From Ancylobacter polymorphus (GTDB lineage Bacteria > Pseudomonadota > Alphaproteobacteria > Rhizobiales > Xanthobacteraceae): a stretch of 64,000 nucleotides of DNA. The stretch is taken from contig NZ_CP083239.1 in assembly GCF_022836935.1 (NCBI RefSeq), positions 4,106,001 through 4,170,000 of the forward strand, read 5' to 3'. Position numbers and translations under genes: made by a program. The notes below the pieces were generated by a model that saw only the letters and a list, made by a program, of their open reading frames with translations, did no database searches and had not been told where the DNA came from. Positions 52,157-60,378 of this stretch are shown piece by piece; the first letter of the stretch is position 1, and each line of letters opens with the position of its first letter.

Positions 52157-52503
52157 GGCTCTCTCCCGACGTCGTGCGCGGGCGTTGTGGGGGCGGCGCA
52201 GAACAGGGCGTGCATGGTGGCGATGAAGGTCTCCACCCGTGGGTCGGCGAGGCGATAGAAGACCTGCTTGCCCTCCTTGCGCCCGACGATCAGCCCCGCT
52301 TCCCGCAGCCCGGCGATCTGCTGCGACAGGCCGGGCTGGCGGATGCCGAGCAGATCCTCCAATTCGCGCACCGAGCGCTCGCCCTGCACCAGCGCGCAGG
52401 CGACCATCAACCGGTCAGGGTTGGACAGGGTCTTGAGAAAGGCCGAAGCCTCCCCCACCCTGGCCTTCATGTCGGCGATCTCGCCGGCGGGCGTGTTGAG
52501 CAT
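52153..52503 (-). CDS. bigR: ArsR-family sulfide/persulfide sensor BigR/SqrR-like
   Basis: 116-residue winged-helix repressor. LSNPDRLMVACALVQGERSVRELEDLLGIRQPGLSQQIAGLREAGLI is the ArsR fold, and KQVFYRLADPRVETFIATMHALFC is the dimer helix. Cys36 and Cys102 correspond to the pair that forms a tri- or tetrasulfide bridge in SqrR/BigR, and no arsenic/zinc site motif (ELCVCDL) is present. It represses its operon until reactive sulfur is present. Start options are 52503 (AGGGA upstream) or 52522-52524, where ATG overlaps the upstream stop as TGATG. Confidence 0.87.
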   Translation of the reverse strand: MLNTPAGEIADMKARVGEASAFLKTLSNPDRLMVACALVQGERSVRELEDLLGIRQPGLSQQIAGLREAGLIVGRKEGKQVFYRLADPRVETFIATMHALFCAAPTTPAHDVGREP

Positions 52504-52523
52504 CGTGTCTTCCCTGGATGGCA

Positions 52524-53405
52524 TCAGTCCCACACCGCGCCCTTGAGCAGGTCGAGCGGGATCTTGAGATAACGCACCCCGTTCGATTCCGGCACTGGCA
52601 GCCGACCACCATTGGTGTTGATCTGCAGCGACTGCAGGATCAGCTTCGGCATGGCGAGGCCGCGGTCGCGCGCCTCGCGGATGGCGACAAAGGCGTCCTC
52701 GTTCCGGCAGCGCGCCATGTGGATGTTACCCGCCTTCTGTTCGGCGACAGTGGATTCCCACAAGGGTTCGCGCCCGCCCGGCTGGTAGTCATGCCCGGTG
52801 AACAGGCGGGTCTCGTCCGGCAGCGCCAGAATGGCCTGGATCGACTTCCACAGCACCCGAGCGCTGCCGCCGGGGAAATCCGCCCGCGCGGTGCCGCTGT
52901 CGGGCATGAACAGCGTGTCGTGGACGAAAGCGGCATCGCCGATGACATAGGTGATGGAGGCCAGCGTATGGCCGGGCGAGAACATCACCCGGGCGTCGAC
53001 GTCACCGACCTTGAACGTGTCGCCCTCGGCGAACAGCCGGTCCCATTGCGAGCCGTCGGCGGGAAAGTCCGGCCAGTTGTAGAAGCCCTTCCAGAGCCTC
53101 TGCACGTCCTTCACCCGTTCGCCGATCGCCGTCGGCGCGCCGGTCTTCGTCTTGAGATAGTGCGCGGCGGAGAAATGGTCGGCATGGGGGTGAGTGTCGA
53201 GAATCCACTCCACCGCGTAGCCACGTTCGCGCACGAAAGCGAGAATGCGGTCGGCATTGAGAGAGGAGGTCTGGCCCGACTTCTCGTCGAAATCATAGAC
53301 CGGGTCGACAATCGCGCACTTCTTCGTCGCCGGATCGGCGACGACATACTGGATCGACCAGGTGCGCGGATCGAAGAACCCGGTCACTTCGGGATTTTTC
53401 GTCAT
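52524..53405 (-). CDS. blh: Persulfide dioxygenase / BLH metallo-beta-lactamase-fold enzyme
   Basis: 293-residue ETHE1/BLH-type hydrolase. The metal motif THPHADHF (71-78) with His72, His74 and His77, SPGHTLASITYVIGD and the terminal FTGHDYQPGGR are the iron-binding residues of glutathione-persulfide dioxygenases. It oxidises persulfide to sulfite using O2. GGAGCCCGCC precedes ATG 53405. It is second in the BigR operon and produces the sulfite that downstream transporters may export. Confidence 0.9.
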   Translation of the reverse strand: MTKNPEVTGFFDPRTWSIQYVVADPATKKCAIVDPVYDFDEKSGQTSSLNADRILAFVRERGYAVEWILDTHPHADHFSAAHYLKTKTGAPTAIGERVKDVQRLWKGFYNWPDFPADGSQWDRLFAEGDTFKVGDVDARVMFSPGHTLASITYVIGDAAFVHDTLFMPDSGTARADFPGGSARVLWKSIQAILALPDETRLFTGHDYQPGGREPLWESTVAEQKAGNIHMARCRNEDAFVAIREARDRGLAMPKLILQSLQINTNGGRLPVPESNGVRYLKIPLDLLKGAVWD

Positions 53406-53441
53406 GGCGGGCTCCTTCACGTCAATCGGCATCGGCCGGCC

Positions 53442-53645
53442 TCACTTGCGCCCGGCGAGCGGACAGGTGGAAAAGCCGAACACGGAATAAAGCGGGCAAT
53501 TGCCCATCAGCGCGGTCAGCAGCGGAACGACGCCGATAAGGCCGACCCAGCGCAGATCGCCTTCCAGCACGAAAATCAGCGAGAGCAGGACGAGACCGAG
53601 GACGATGCGAACGGCCTTGTCGACGGGTCCGATGTTGCGGGTCAT
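53442..53645 (-). CDS. DUF2892 small membrane protein
   Basis: 67-residue protein. N-terminal NIGPVDKAVRIVLGLVLLSLIF and a second hydrophobic segment (WVGLIGVVPLLTALMG) are followed by NCPLYSVFGFSTCPL with two conserved cysteines. This is the DUF2892 (YgaP membrane-domain-like) pattern often fused or linked to rhodanese. GAGGAAACC precedes ATG 53645. It heads the BigR operon directly behind the palindromic operator. Confidence 0.87.
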   Translation of the reverse strand: MTRNIGPVDKAVRIVLGLVLLSLIFVLEGDLRWVGLIGVVPLLTALMGNCPLYSVFGFSTCPLAGRK

Positions 53646-53690
53646 GGCGGGTTTCCTCAGCGCGGCAGGTCCGTTCCTGCCTCCCCCTAG

Positions 53691-53724
53691 ATATAACAAT
53701 TGCATTAAATTGCAATCGTTATAT
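53691..53724. promoter_or_regulatory. BigR-type operator: 34-bp near-perfect palindrome
   Basis: ATATAACAATTGCA (53691-53704), 6-bp TTAAAT, and TGCAATCGTTATAT (53711-53724): 13 of 14 arm bases pair. The AT-rich site in a GC-rich genome lies 46 bp before the DUF2892 start and overlaps the likely promoter. Confidence 0.82.
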
Positions 53725-54046
53725 CGCAAGTATAAATGCGTAAGCCTCCACTCTCGCTGCCGCCTCTCTCTTCAGCGGGCGGCGGCAGAGGGCTCCAGCG
53801 GCGGCTCCAGGCGTTGGTCGGTCAGCGCCTTCAGGAAGGCGACGCGGGCGTTGAAGGGGCTTCTCCCGCGCCACTCTGGCGCGCCAGGGCGGGTCAGAGG
53901 AGCGCGTGGTCGACAATCCAAGACTTGCCGGCAGTTCTGAGAGAAAGCCGGGAAACTGACGCGACACTCTTGCCTTTGTACGCCAAATTGTTGACAGTTG
54001 GCACAATGCGGACAGCGAAGTCCGATCCCCTGCGAGGAAGCGCCCA
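53725..54046. other. 322-bp intergenic region before the dehalogenase gene
   Basis: No gene is supported. A plus-strand open frame (53736-54095) has no ribosome-binding site and reads as low-complexity. The right end contains the TGTTGACAGTT element at 53990-54000. Confidence 0.5.
53988..54008. promoter_or_regulatory. TGTTGACAGTT element upstream of dehalogenase-rhodanese operon
   Basis: ATTGTTGACAGTT (53988-54000), extended to ACAAT at 54004-54008 so that ATTGT and ACAAT form an outer dyad. The 11-bp core TGTTGACAGTT recurs twice between tctC and the abrB-type gene. It is 39 bp before the start codon. Confidence 0.55.
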
Positions 54047-54976
54047 ATGGAAGTCGCCGAAGCCATTCCAGAACTCGTTCCCACCACGCGGCTGATGGAG
54101 GGATTCACCTTCCAGCGCATCAAGACGCGCGGCGCCGAGATCAATGTCGCCACCGCCGGCGAGGGACCGCCGCTGCTGCTCATCCATGGCAACCCGCTCA
54201 CCTTGGTCAGCTGGCACAAGGTGGCGCCCTCGCTGGCCCGTGACTTCACCGTCGTCGCCATCGACATGCGCGGCTATGGCGACAGCTCCAAGCCGGATGG
54301 CGGCGAGGACCATTCCGGCTATTCCTTCCGCGCCATCGGCGAGGATGCGTTCGAGGTGATGGACGCGCTCGGCTTTGAGCGCTTCGCCGTCGCCGGCCAT
54401 GATCGCGGCGCCCGCGTCGGCTTCCGCATGGCGCTCGACCGGCCGGAGCGCATCACACGCTATGCCGCGCTCGACATCGTGCCGACCCACCATGTGCTGA
54501 ACAACATCACGCTCGGCTGGGCGCGCGAGAGCTATCACTGGTTCTTCATGGCGCAGAAGGCGCCCTTCCCGGAGAACCTTCTCGGCGCCGACCTCGACTA
54601 TTACATGCGCTACAAGCTCAACAAGAAGGGCGTGGGGCTGGAAATCTTCACCCCCGAGGCGATGGCGGAATATATACGCTGCGCCACCAAGGAGCAGATC
54701 CACGCCGTGTGCGAGGATTACCGCGCCACCATCACCGTCGACCTCGACATGGACACGGCGGACTATGGCAAGCGCAAGATCGCCTGCCCGACCATGGTCA
54801 TCTGGGGCACCAACAGCCATTGCGGGCGCCATTTCAAGCCGGTCGAGGCATGGTCGGAATGGGCGGACGATCTCGTCGGGCTTCCCGTTCCCACCGGCCA
54901 TTACCCCGCCGAGCATCGGCCGGACCTCATCTATGCCGCCTTCTACCGCTTCTTCCGCGGTGAGCCCGTGACATGA
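54047..54976 (+). CDS. Alpha/beta hydrolase, haloacetate (fluoroacetate) dehalogenase-like
   Basis: 309-residue alpha/beta hydrolase. HGNP (47-50) supplies the oxyanion region. AGHDRGARVGFRMALD holds the nucleophile Asp119 and Arg120/Arg123, which in fluoroacetate dehalogenase bind the carboxylate. LDIVPT has the acid Asp143, ESYHWFF has His164-Trp165 of the halide pocket, and the catalytic His285 lies in TGHYPAEH. All functional residues of the fluoroacetate dehalogenase group can thus be placed, though related enzymes have other substrates. It overlaps the rhodanese gene by four bases. Confidence 0.83.
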   Translation: MEVAEAIPELVPTTRLMEGFTFQRIKTRGAEINVATAGEGPPLLLIHGNPLTLVSWHKVAPSLARDFTVVAIDMRGYGDSSKPDGGEDHSGYSFRAIGEDAFEVMDALGFERFAVAGHDRGARVGFRMALDRPERITRYAALDIVPTHHVLNNITLGWARESYHWFFMAQKAPFPENLLGADLDYYMRYKLNKKGVGLEIFTPEAMAEYIRCATKEQIHAVCEDYRATITVDLDMDTADYGKRKIACPTMVIWGTNSHCGRHFKPVEAWSEWADDLVGLPVPTGHYPAEHRPDLIYAAFYRFFRGEPVT

Positions 54977-56562
54977 GCGTGGCAGCGTTAGCGCCGGCGG
55001 CGGCAAAAGCGCGCCTGCATGAAGGCGGGGAGATTGCCTTTCTCGATATTCGAGAGGCGGCGGCGTTCGGCGAAGGGCATCCGCTCTTCGCCGTTCCCTG
55101 CCCGTTCAGCCGGCTGGAGGCCTCCGCCCTCGCGCTGATCCCGCGCGCCGACTGTCCGATCCTGCTGATCGACGATGGCGACGGCACCGCCGAGACAGCC
55201 GCGCGGCGGCTCACCGCCTGCGGCTACTCCGACCTCTCCTATGTCGCGGGCGGGCTACCCGCCTGGGCAGCGGCGGGGTTCGGCGTCTTTGCCGGGGTCA
55301 ATGTGCCGAGCAAGACGCTGGGCGAATTGCTGGAGCACGACCACCGCCCGGCGATGATCGACGCTGCCACGCTTGCTGCTTGGCGCCAAGAGGGACGCCC
55401 GCACGCCTTCTTCGATGCCCGCCCACCGGCGGAATACGCCAAGATGCGGATCGAGGGCGCGCGCTGCCTGCCGAATGGCGAACTCGCCCACCGCCTCGGT
55501 GCGGCCGTGGCGGACGCGACGACGCCGATCGTCATCACCTGCGCTGGCCGCACGCGCGGAATCGTCGGGGCGCTGACGCTGCGCGCCATCGGCGTTTCCA
55601 ATCCCGTCTATGCGCTGGAGAACGGCACGCAGGGCTGGGCCCTCGCCGGCCTGCCACTCGACCGGGGGGCCTCGGCCGACCCGCTCCCGGCGCTTGACGA
55701 GGCGCAGGCGCAGGCCAGCCGTGACCGCGCCCGCCACGTCGCCCGCGCCGCACAGCTTCCGCGCATCACCGTGGCGGAGGCGGAACGGCTTCTGGCCGAG
55801 CCGGGGCGCACCCCTTTCCTGTTCGATTTGCGCAGCGCCGAGGAGCGGGCGGCGCGGCCGGCGCCCGGGGCGGTGCCGGTGCTTGCCGGCCAGCTCATTC
55901 AGGCCACCGACCAGTATGTCGGCGTGCGCCACGCGCGCCTTATCCTGATGGACGATACAGGACTGCGCGCCGCGCTCGCCGGCCTTTTCCTGCGTGCCCT
56001 CGGCTTCGAGGTGCTGGTGCTGGCGCTCGACGAGGCGCCGGACGCCGCCCTCCCGCACGTTCCGCCCCCCGCGCTTCGCGCACCGGCCCCGCCGCCGGTG
56101 GTCGAGGCGCGCGCGGCATGGAACCTCGCCCAGAGCGGTGTGCCGGTGTTCGATCTGCGCGCCTCCGCCGAGTGGGAGACGTGGCGGCTCGACGCGGCGC
56201 GCTGGGTGCTGCGCGACGATCTTACCGGCGCGCTGGCCAAGGGCGTGCGCCGAGCGATCCTGCTCGGCGATGCCGTCGCCGTCGCGGCGGCGTCTGTCGA
56301 TCTGCGGGAGGCGGGTATCGCCGCCGCCTGGCTGCCGGCCGATGCGGAAGCCTGCGCGCAGGCCGGCTGGCCAGTGGACCGCGTGCGCCGGCGCATGAGC
56401 CGCGAGGACGCGCGCGACCGCGTCTGGTTCGTGCATGACCGGCATGACGGCAACCGGGAGGCCTCGCTGCAGTATCTGGCTTGGGAGATGGGCCTCGTAC
56501 ACCAACTCGACGAGGCCGAACGCGCCGCCTTCGGCTGGGTGCCCATCGGCGCGCCGCCCTGA
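54973..56562 (+). CDS. Four-domain rhodanese protein, one catalytic cysteine
   Basis: 529-residue cytoplasmic protein with four rhodanese-like domains: about 1-105 (FLDIREAAAFGEGHP, AGGLPAWAAAG), 115-235 (FDARPPAEYAKMRIEGA, NGTQGWALAGLPL), 250-370 (LFDLRSAEERAARPAPGA) and 380-490 (FDLRASAEWETWRLDAA). Only domain 2 has the active-site cysteine (VITCAGRTRG, Cys190); the equivalent loops of domains 1, 3 and 4 are LIDDGDG, LMDDTGL and LLGDAVA. It ends with a conserved LQYLAWEMGLVHQL helix. Translationally coupled to the dehalogenase-like hydrolase; a sulfur-transfer substrate is unknown. A T-rich terminator follows. Confidence 0.83.
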   Translation: MSVAALAPAAAKARLHEGGEIAFLDIREAAAFGEGHPLFAVPCPFSRLEASALALIPRADCPILLIDDGDGTAETAARRLTACGYSDLSYVAGGLPAWAAAGFGVFAGVNVPSKTLGELLEHDHRPAMIDAATLAAWRQEGRPHAFFDARPPAEYAKMRIEGARCLPNGELAHRLGAAVADATTPIVITCAGRTRGIVGALTLRAIGVSNPVYALENGTQGWALAGLPLDRGASADPLPALDEAQAQASRDRARHVARAAQLPRITVAEAERLLAEPGRTPFLFDLRSAEERAARPAPGAVPVLAGQLIQATDQYVGVRHARLILMDDTGLRAALAGLFLRALGFEVLVLALDEAPDAALPHVPPPALRAPAPPPVVEARAAWNLAQSGVPVFDLRASAEWETWRLDAARWVLRDDLTGALAKGVRRAILLGDAVAVAAASVDLREAGIAAAWLPADAEACAQAGWPVDRVRRRMSREDARDRVWFVHDRHDGNREASLQYLAWEMGLVHQLDEAERAAFGWVPIGAPP

Positions 56563-56606
56563 GCCTTCGCCGCCCGCTTCTTTGCCGCCATTGGCCCACT
56601 CCTCTC

Positions 56607-56637
56607 AGCCCCGCCATCCTCGATGGCGGGGCTTTTT
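56607..56637 (+). terminator. Intrinsic terminator after rhodanese gene
   Basis: 12-bp perfect stem AGCCCCGCCATC / GATGGCGGGGCT, 3-nt loop, then T5. The clearest Rho-independent terminator in the window. Confidence 0.92.
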
Positions 56638-56691
56638 CGCGCCGGCCCGGATGGCACGCCGCGTCGGAAACGCCCGTCCCCACACAACGAA

Positions 56692-56717
56692 AAAGGGCGG
56701 GTTCGCACCCGCCCTTT
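56692..56717 (-). terminator. Intrinsic terminator after tctA
   Basis: 11-bp stem AAAGGGCGGGT / ACCCGCCCTTT, 4-nt loop. On the minus strand the stem ends in TTT and runs into TCGTTG, 26 bp after the tctA stop. Confidence 0.8.
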
Positions 56718-56742
56718 CGGTCGTTCTGGAAAAGAGGGGATC

Positions 56743-58317
56743 TCAGCCCTTGCTTGGCGTCGTGTGCGCGGCGTGGGCGGCCGCCTCGTCGCGCAGCTTC
56801 TCCATGGCCAGCGCCTCCGCCGCTTCCGCCCGGTTCTGCTTGCGCTTGCCCCAGGCGGTCATGGCGAGAGAGGCGAACATCACAGCGAAGATCGCCATCG
56901 CCCCGGGCCGCTCCAGAATATAGAGCGGATTGCCGCCGGAGAGCTGGTAGGAGCGCAGGAACTCCGTCTCCAGCATGCGCCCGAGCAGAATGCCGACCAC
57001 CACCGCCGAGACCGGGTATTGGTAGCGGTTGAGCGCATAGCCGAGCAGGGCGAAGACGAACAGCGTGATCGGGCCGGCCGCCTCGCCCGTCACCGCGAAG
57101 GTGCCGAGCGTGGCGATGACGAGGATCGCCGGCAGCACGTAGCGGGTGCGCACCTTCATGATGTTGGAGGCGACATAGATGAAGCCGATGCCCACTGCCA
57201 GCAGCACCACCGCCTGGACGATGTTGTTCAGGATGATGGCGTAGACCATCGGCTTCTGCGTCTCGATGAAGCTCGGGCCGGGCACGATGTTGTGCATCAT
57301 GAAGGCCGCGATCAGGATCGCCGTCGCGCCGCCGCCGGGAATGCCGAGCGCCAGCATGGTGGCCATGGAGCCGCCCTCGCCGCTCGCCACCGCCGATTCC
57401 GCCGCGATCACGCCCTTGGGGTTGCCCTTGCCGAAGGTCGCGCTGTCCTTGGCGGTGCGCTTGGTCTCGGCATAGGCGATGAGATTGCCGATGGACGAGC
57501 CGACCCCCGGCACGGCGCCGATGATGATGCCGATGATCGAGCCGCGCAGCAGCACGCCGGGATACTTCATCGTGCCCCAGCAGCCCTTGAGGATCTTGCG
57601 CAGGCTGACCTCGCGCGAGCCCTCCGCCTCGATGATGTAATCGCGGCTGGCGAGGCTCAGCAGTTGGCTCGCCGCCAGCAGGCCGATCATCGCCGGGATC
57701 GGCGCGATGCCGTCGAGCAGCACCGGCAGGCCCATGGTGCCACGGGTGAAGCCGGCGGTGTTCATGCCCACCGTGCCGAGCAGGATGCCAAGCGCGGCGG
57801 CGAACAGGCCGCGGCTGATATAGGCCGAGCCGAGCGAGCCCAGCAGCATCATGCCCCAGATCGCCACCGCGAACATTTCCACCGGCCCGATGCGCAAGAC
57901 GATATCCGCCAGCGGCTCGATGACGAGCAGCAGCAGCACATAGCCGGCGATGCCGCACAAAGTGGAGGCGAACAGCGCGTAGCCCAGCGCCTCATTGTGC
58001 TCGCCCTTCTGCGACATGGCATAGCCGTCGAAGGTGGTGGCGAAGGACGATGGGGAGCCCGGTATGTTCATCAGGATCGCCGGCACCGACCCGCCGAACC
58101 CCGCCCCGGTATAGACCGAGGTGAGGAAGACGATGGCCGAGAAGAAATCCATGTAGAGCGACATGGGCAGCACGATCGCCATGGCCATGGTGATCGAAAT
58201 GCCGGGAATGGCGCTGAAGACGAGGCCGACGACCAGCCCGGGGACGATCCACCCCCAGGACCCGGCCGATGTGAACATGATGCCGAGCGCATCATTGAAG
58301 GCGGAAAAGTCGATCAT
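56743..58317 (-). CDS. tctA: Tripartite tricarboxylate transporter large permease TctA
   Basis: 524-residue inner-membrane protein with about 11-12 hydrophobic segments. LVFSAIPGISITMAMAIVLP, TGAGFGGSVPAILMNIPGSPSSFATTFDGY and MALGIPGGGATAILIAAFM are the two duplicated TctA signature repeats. It uses an ion gradient to import tricarboxylates or related acids delivered by the periplasmic TctC protein. It is separated from tctB by 10 bp. The charged, Ala/Glu-rich C-terminus (about 490-524) is cytoplasmic. Confidence 0.93.
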   Translation of the reverse strand: MIDFSAFNDALGIMFTSAGSWGWIVPGLVVGLVFSAIPGISITMAMAIVLPMSLYMDFFSAIVFLTSVYTGAGFGGSVPAILMNIPGSPSSFATTFDGYAMSQKGEHNEALGYALFASTLCGIAGYVLLLLVIEPLADIVLRIGPVEMFAVAIWGMMLLGSLGSAYISRGLFAAALGILLGTVGMNTAGFTRGTMGLPVLLDGIAPIPAMIGLLAASQLLSLASRDYIIEAEGSREVSLRKILKGCWGTMKYPGVLLRGSIIGIIIGAVPGVGSSIGNLIAYAETKRTAKDSATFGKGNPKGVIAAESAVASGEGGSMATMLALGIPGGGATAILIAAFMMHNIVPGPSFIETQKPMVYAIILNNIVQAVVLLAVGIGFIYVASNIMKVRTRYVLPAILVIATLGTFAVTGEAAGPITLFVFALLGYALNRYQYPVSAVVVGILLGRMLETEFLRSYQLSGGNPLYILERPGAMAIFAVMFASLAMTAWGKRKQNRAEAAEALAMEKLRDEAAAHAAHTTPSKG

Positions 58318-58327
58318 CGCGCGCGCC

Positions 58328-58828
58328 TCACAGCAGGGTGGTCGGCATGGGATAGGAGATCAGGGCGCGGAAGCCGTAGATCGTGACCAGCGTCACCACG
58401 AGCGAGAAACCCAGCAGATGCAGCGGGCGCCGCTCGCCGCAGATCGCCATCGCCGCAGCCGCGAACAGGAAGATCGCGATGTCGTAGCCGATCACGTCCA
58501 GCAGGAAGACCATCAGACCCAGCGACAGGCCGAGCGCGGCCATGCGGATCACATCCGCGCGGTCCGTGGAGAGCTTGACCGCGAAGGGATCCGCCTCGTC
58601 CACCGGCTTCTCCGCCGCGCGCGCCTCCACCTTGTGGAAGCATTGCGGGAGGATGAACAGGTACAGCGCCAGTGCGAAGATCGCCACCGGCTGCACGAGC
58701 AGAAGATTGTTGATGCTGAGCGAGACGCTGCGCGCGTCGAGAAGATACCAGAAGACCGCCGCCGCGATCAGCGTGATGAGTGCCAGATGGCCGTAGTCGA
58801 TGGCGTAAGTCTGCCGACCGATACGCAT
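58328..58828 (-). CDS. tctB: Tripartite tricarboxylate transporter small permease TctB
   Basis: 166-residue membrane protein with four hydrophobic segments. DYGHLALITLIAAAVFWYLLDA begins the typical TctB fold, and the last helix pair is LHLLGFSLVVTLVTIYGFRAL. The central loop is charged (EARAAEKPVDEADPF). It lies between tctC and tctA. Confidence 0.87.
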   Translation of the reverse strand: MRIGRQTYAIDYGHLALITLIAAAVFWYLLDARSVSLSINNLLLVQPVAIFALALYLFILPQCFHKVEARAAEKPVDEADPFAVKLSTDRADVIRMAALGLSLGLMVFLLDVIGYDIAIFLFAAAAMAICGERRPLHLLGFSLVVTLVTIYGFRALISYPMPTTLL

Positions 58829-58906
58829 CTTACTCTCCCTTCGTCAGAGGAGTGGGAGCGGGGCGGGCCGGAATGCTCTTCCGCCCGCCCCATGCGGTGC
58901 GGCGGC

Positions 58907-59897
58907 CTACTTCAGCAGGTCGACGTATTTCGCCATCTTGGCGGCGTTGTCGAGATAGGCCTTGTTGGAGGCCTCGGGGCCATACCAGGTGGTGGCCAGT
59001 TCCTGCAGCTTCAGCGTCTCGATCGCCTTCGGGTTCTTGCTCGCCTTCTCGGTCGCTGCCACGAGGATCTTGAAGATCTCCGGCTGTTCCTTCGTCAGCT
59101 TGGTGGAGACGGCCCAGCCGCGCTGCGAGCCTTCGACGAAGTCGGTCTTCAGCGTCGCGCCGATCAGCGGCGCATCGGGGAACCAGTCCACCTTCTCGGC
59201 GGCGAAGATGGCGAGCGGACGGATCTTCGATTTCAGCGGCAGGAAGCCCTCGCCGCCGACGAAGCCGACATCGACCTGCGCGCCCGCGGTGGCATTGCGG
59301 GCGGGGCCGCCGCCATCATAGGTGACGATGCGCAGCTTGGAGGGGTCGATACCCGCCGCCTGGAAGGCCAGCACCATGTTGGCATAGTCCGCCGAGGCGG
59401 GCTGCACGCCGATGCTGAGGCTGGACGGGTCCTTCTTCAGTTTCTCGATCACCTCGGCGAAAGTCTTCACCGGCCCGCCGGAGGAGGTCGCCGCCAGCGT
59501 GTAGTCACGCGACGGCAGGTTGATCATGGTGAAGTCTTCCACCTTGTACGGCGCGTTCTGCAGCAGCACGGTCAGCGGAATATAGGGCGCGGCCGAGGTG
59601 CACAGGATGGTAGCCATCGGCCGGCTGGTTCAGCGCATAGGAATTGCCAAGCTGCGTGCCGGCGCCGGGCTTGTTGACGATGACGAGCGGCTGGCCGAGT
59701 TCCTGCTCCAGATAGGGCATGAAGGCGCGGGACAGGCGGTCATTATAGCCGCCGGTGGCGAAGGGCACGATCACGTTGATCGGACGCGAGGGATAGGTCG
59801 CGGCGCGCAGGATGGACGGCATGGCGACCATGCCGGAGGCGACGGCAACACCGCCGGCCGAAATCTTGATCAGGTCTCTGCGTGTGAAATGGGTCAT
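58907..59897 (-). pseudogene. tctC: TctC family periplasmic binding protein, frameshifted
   Basis: Tripartite-transporter binding protein split across two frames. The first part starts at ATG 59897 (GGAGGAAAAC upstream) with a twin-arginine-type signal (FTRRDLIKISAGGVAVASG) and reads YPSRPINVIVPFATGGYNDRLSRAF up to ALNQPADGY. The other frame then continues TILCTSAAPYIPLTVLLQN to the stop at 58907. At about 59609-59613 the sequence reads TACCATC where TACACCATC would keep the frame, so two bases are missing. Restored, the product would be about 330 residues, normal for TctC. Either a real inactivating mutation or a sequencing/assembly error; tctB and tctA are intact. Confidence 0.85.
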
Positions 59898-59997
59898 GTT
59901 TTCCTCCCGCCGTTCCATCTGGATGCGTTCGGCCGGCGAGCCATGAGCGGGCCGACCCGTGTGGATTAGGCGGGGGAAGACTGTCCCGCCTCCCGTC

Positions 59998-60011
59998 AAC
60001 TGTCAACAGAT
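59998..60011 (-). promoter_or_regulatory. 14-bp element (TGTTGACAGTT core), tctC side
   Basis: AACTGTCAACAGAT, the exact reverse complement of 60175-60188. It faces the tctC gene, 101 bp before its start. The TGTTGACA core resembles sites of GntR/FCD regulators (inference). Confidence 0.55.
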
Positions 60012-60174
60012 TTGCAGTGAACTTTCCTTTCCCTGCCTGGCCACGAGGGGCGCGCACTTCGGCACGGGCCGGCGTTCTACGGTAGCATGGCGCCCCTGTA
60101 CCCTTGAAAACGCTGGGGAGCGCAGCCTGGGCGTTGTCATCGCCGCCCCATTGCGATGGGAGACCGTGAGGCAC

Positions 60175-60188
60175 ATCTGTTGACAGTT
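60175..60188 (+). promoter_or_regulatory. 14-bp element (TGTTGACAGTT core), abrB side
   Basis: ATCTGTTGACAGTT, identical to the tctC-side element in inverted orientation and sharing 11 bp with the site at 53990-54000. Confidence 0.55.
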
Positions 60189-60285
60189 TTCATTCTCAGT
60201 GTCTCTATCGGCCCATGCCCTGCCGACGGCCCGCGCCGCTGCGAGACAGGCGTCAATAACCGCCGCGCCTAACTGGGAGGCCGCC

Positions 60286-60378
60286 ATGTCCGAATGCCCG
60301 CGCCAGAGCCGGAAGGCGGCCTCCCCCCTCGCCCGAATCATCCCGACCGGCTGCACGCGGCCCGCCGGGCGCAGCTGA
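60286..60378 (+). CDS. Possible 30-residue leader peptide
   Basis: Short frame with a strong Shine-Dalgarno (GGGAGG, five bases before ATG). It encodes a basic peptide starting MSECPRQSRKAASPLARI and including TGCTRPAGRS at its end. Its TGA overlaps the ATG of the next gene (TGATG at 60376-60380), and that gene has no ribosome site of its own. Translational coupling is therefore likely. An alternative is that the next gene starts at ATG 60294, but spacing to GGGAGG would be poor. No homology is recognised. Confidence 0.45.
   Translation: MSECPRQSRKAASPLARIIPTGCTRPAGRS

Larger units (their letters stand above)
59898..60285. other. 388-bp divergent regulatory region between tctC and the abrB-type operon
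   Basis: No gene is seen. It contains the two inverted copies of the 14-bp element listed separately and AT-richer sequence near each, consistent with divergent promoters under one regulator. Confidence 0.55.

Noticed and set aside
53736..54095. 119-codon plus-strand open frame between the BigR operon and the dehalogenase gene
   Set aside because: No ribosome-binding site, no domain, low-complexity reading, and it overlaps the true start of the hydrolase gene.
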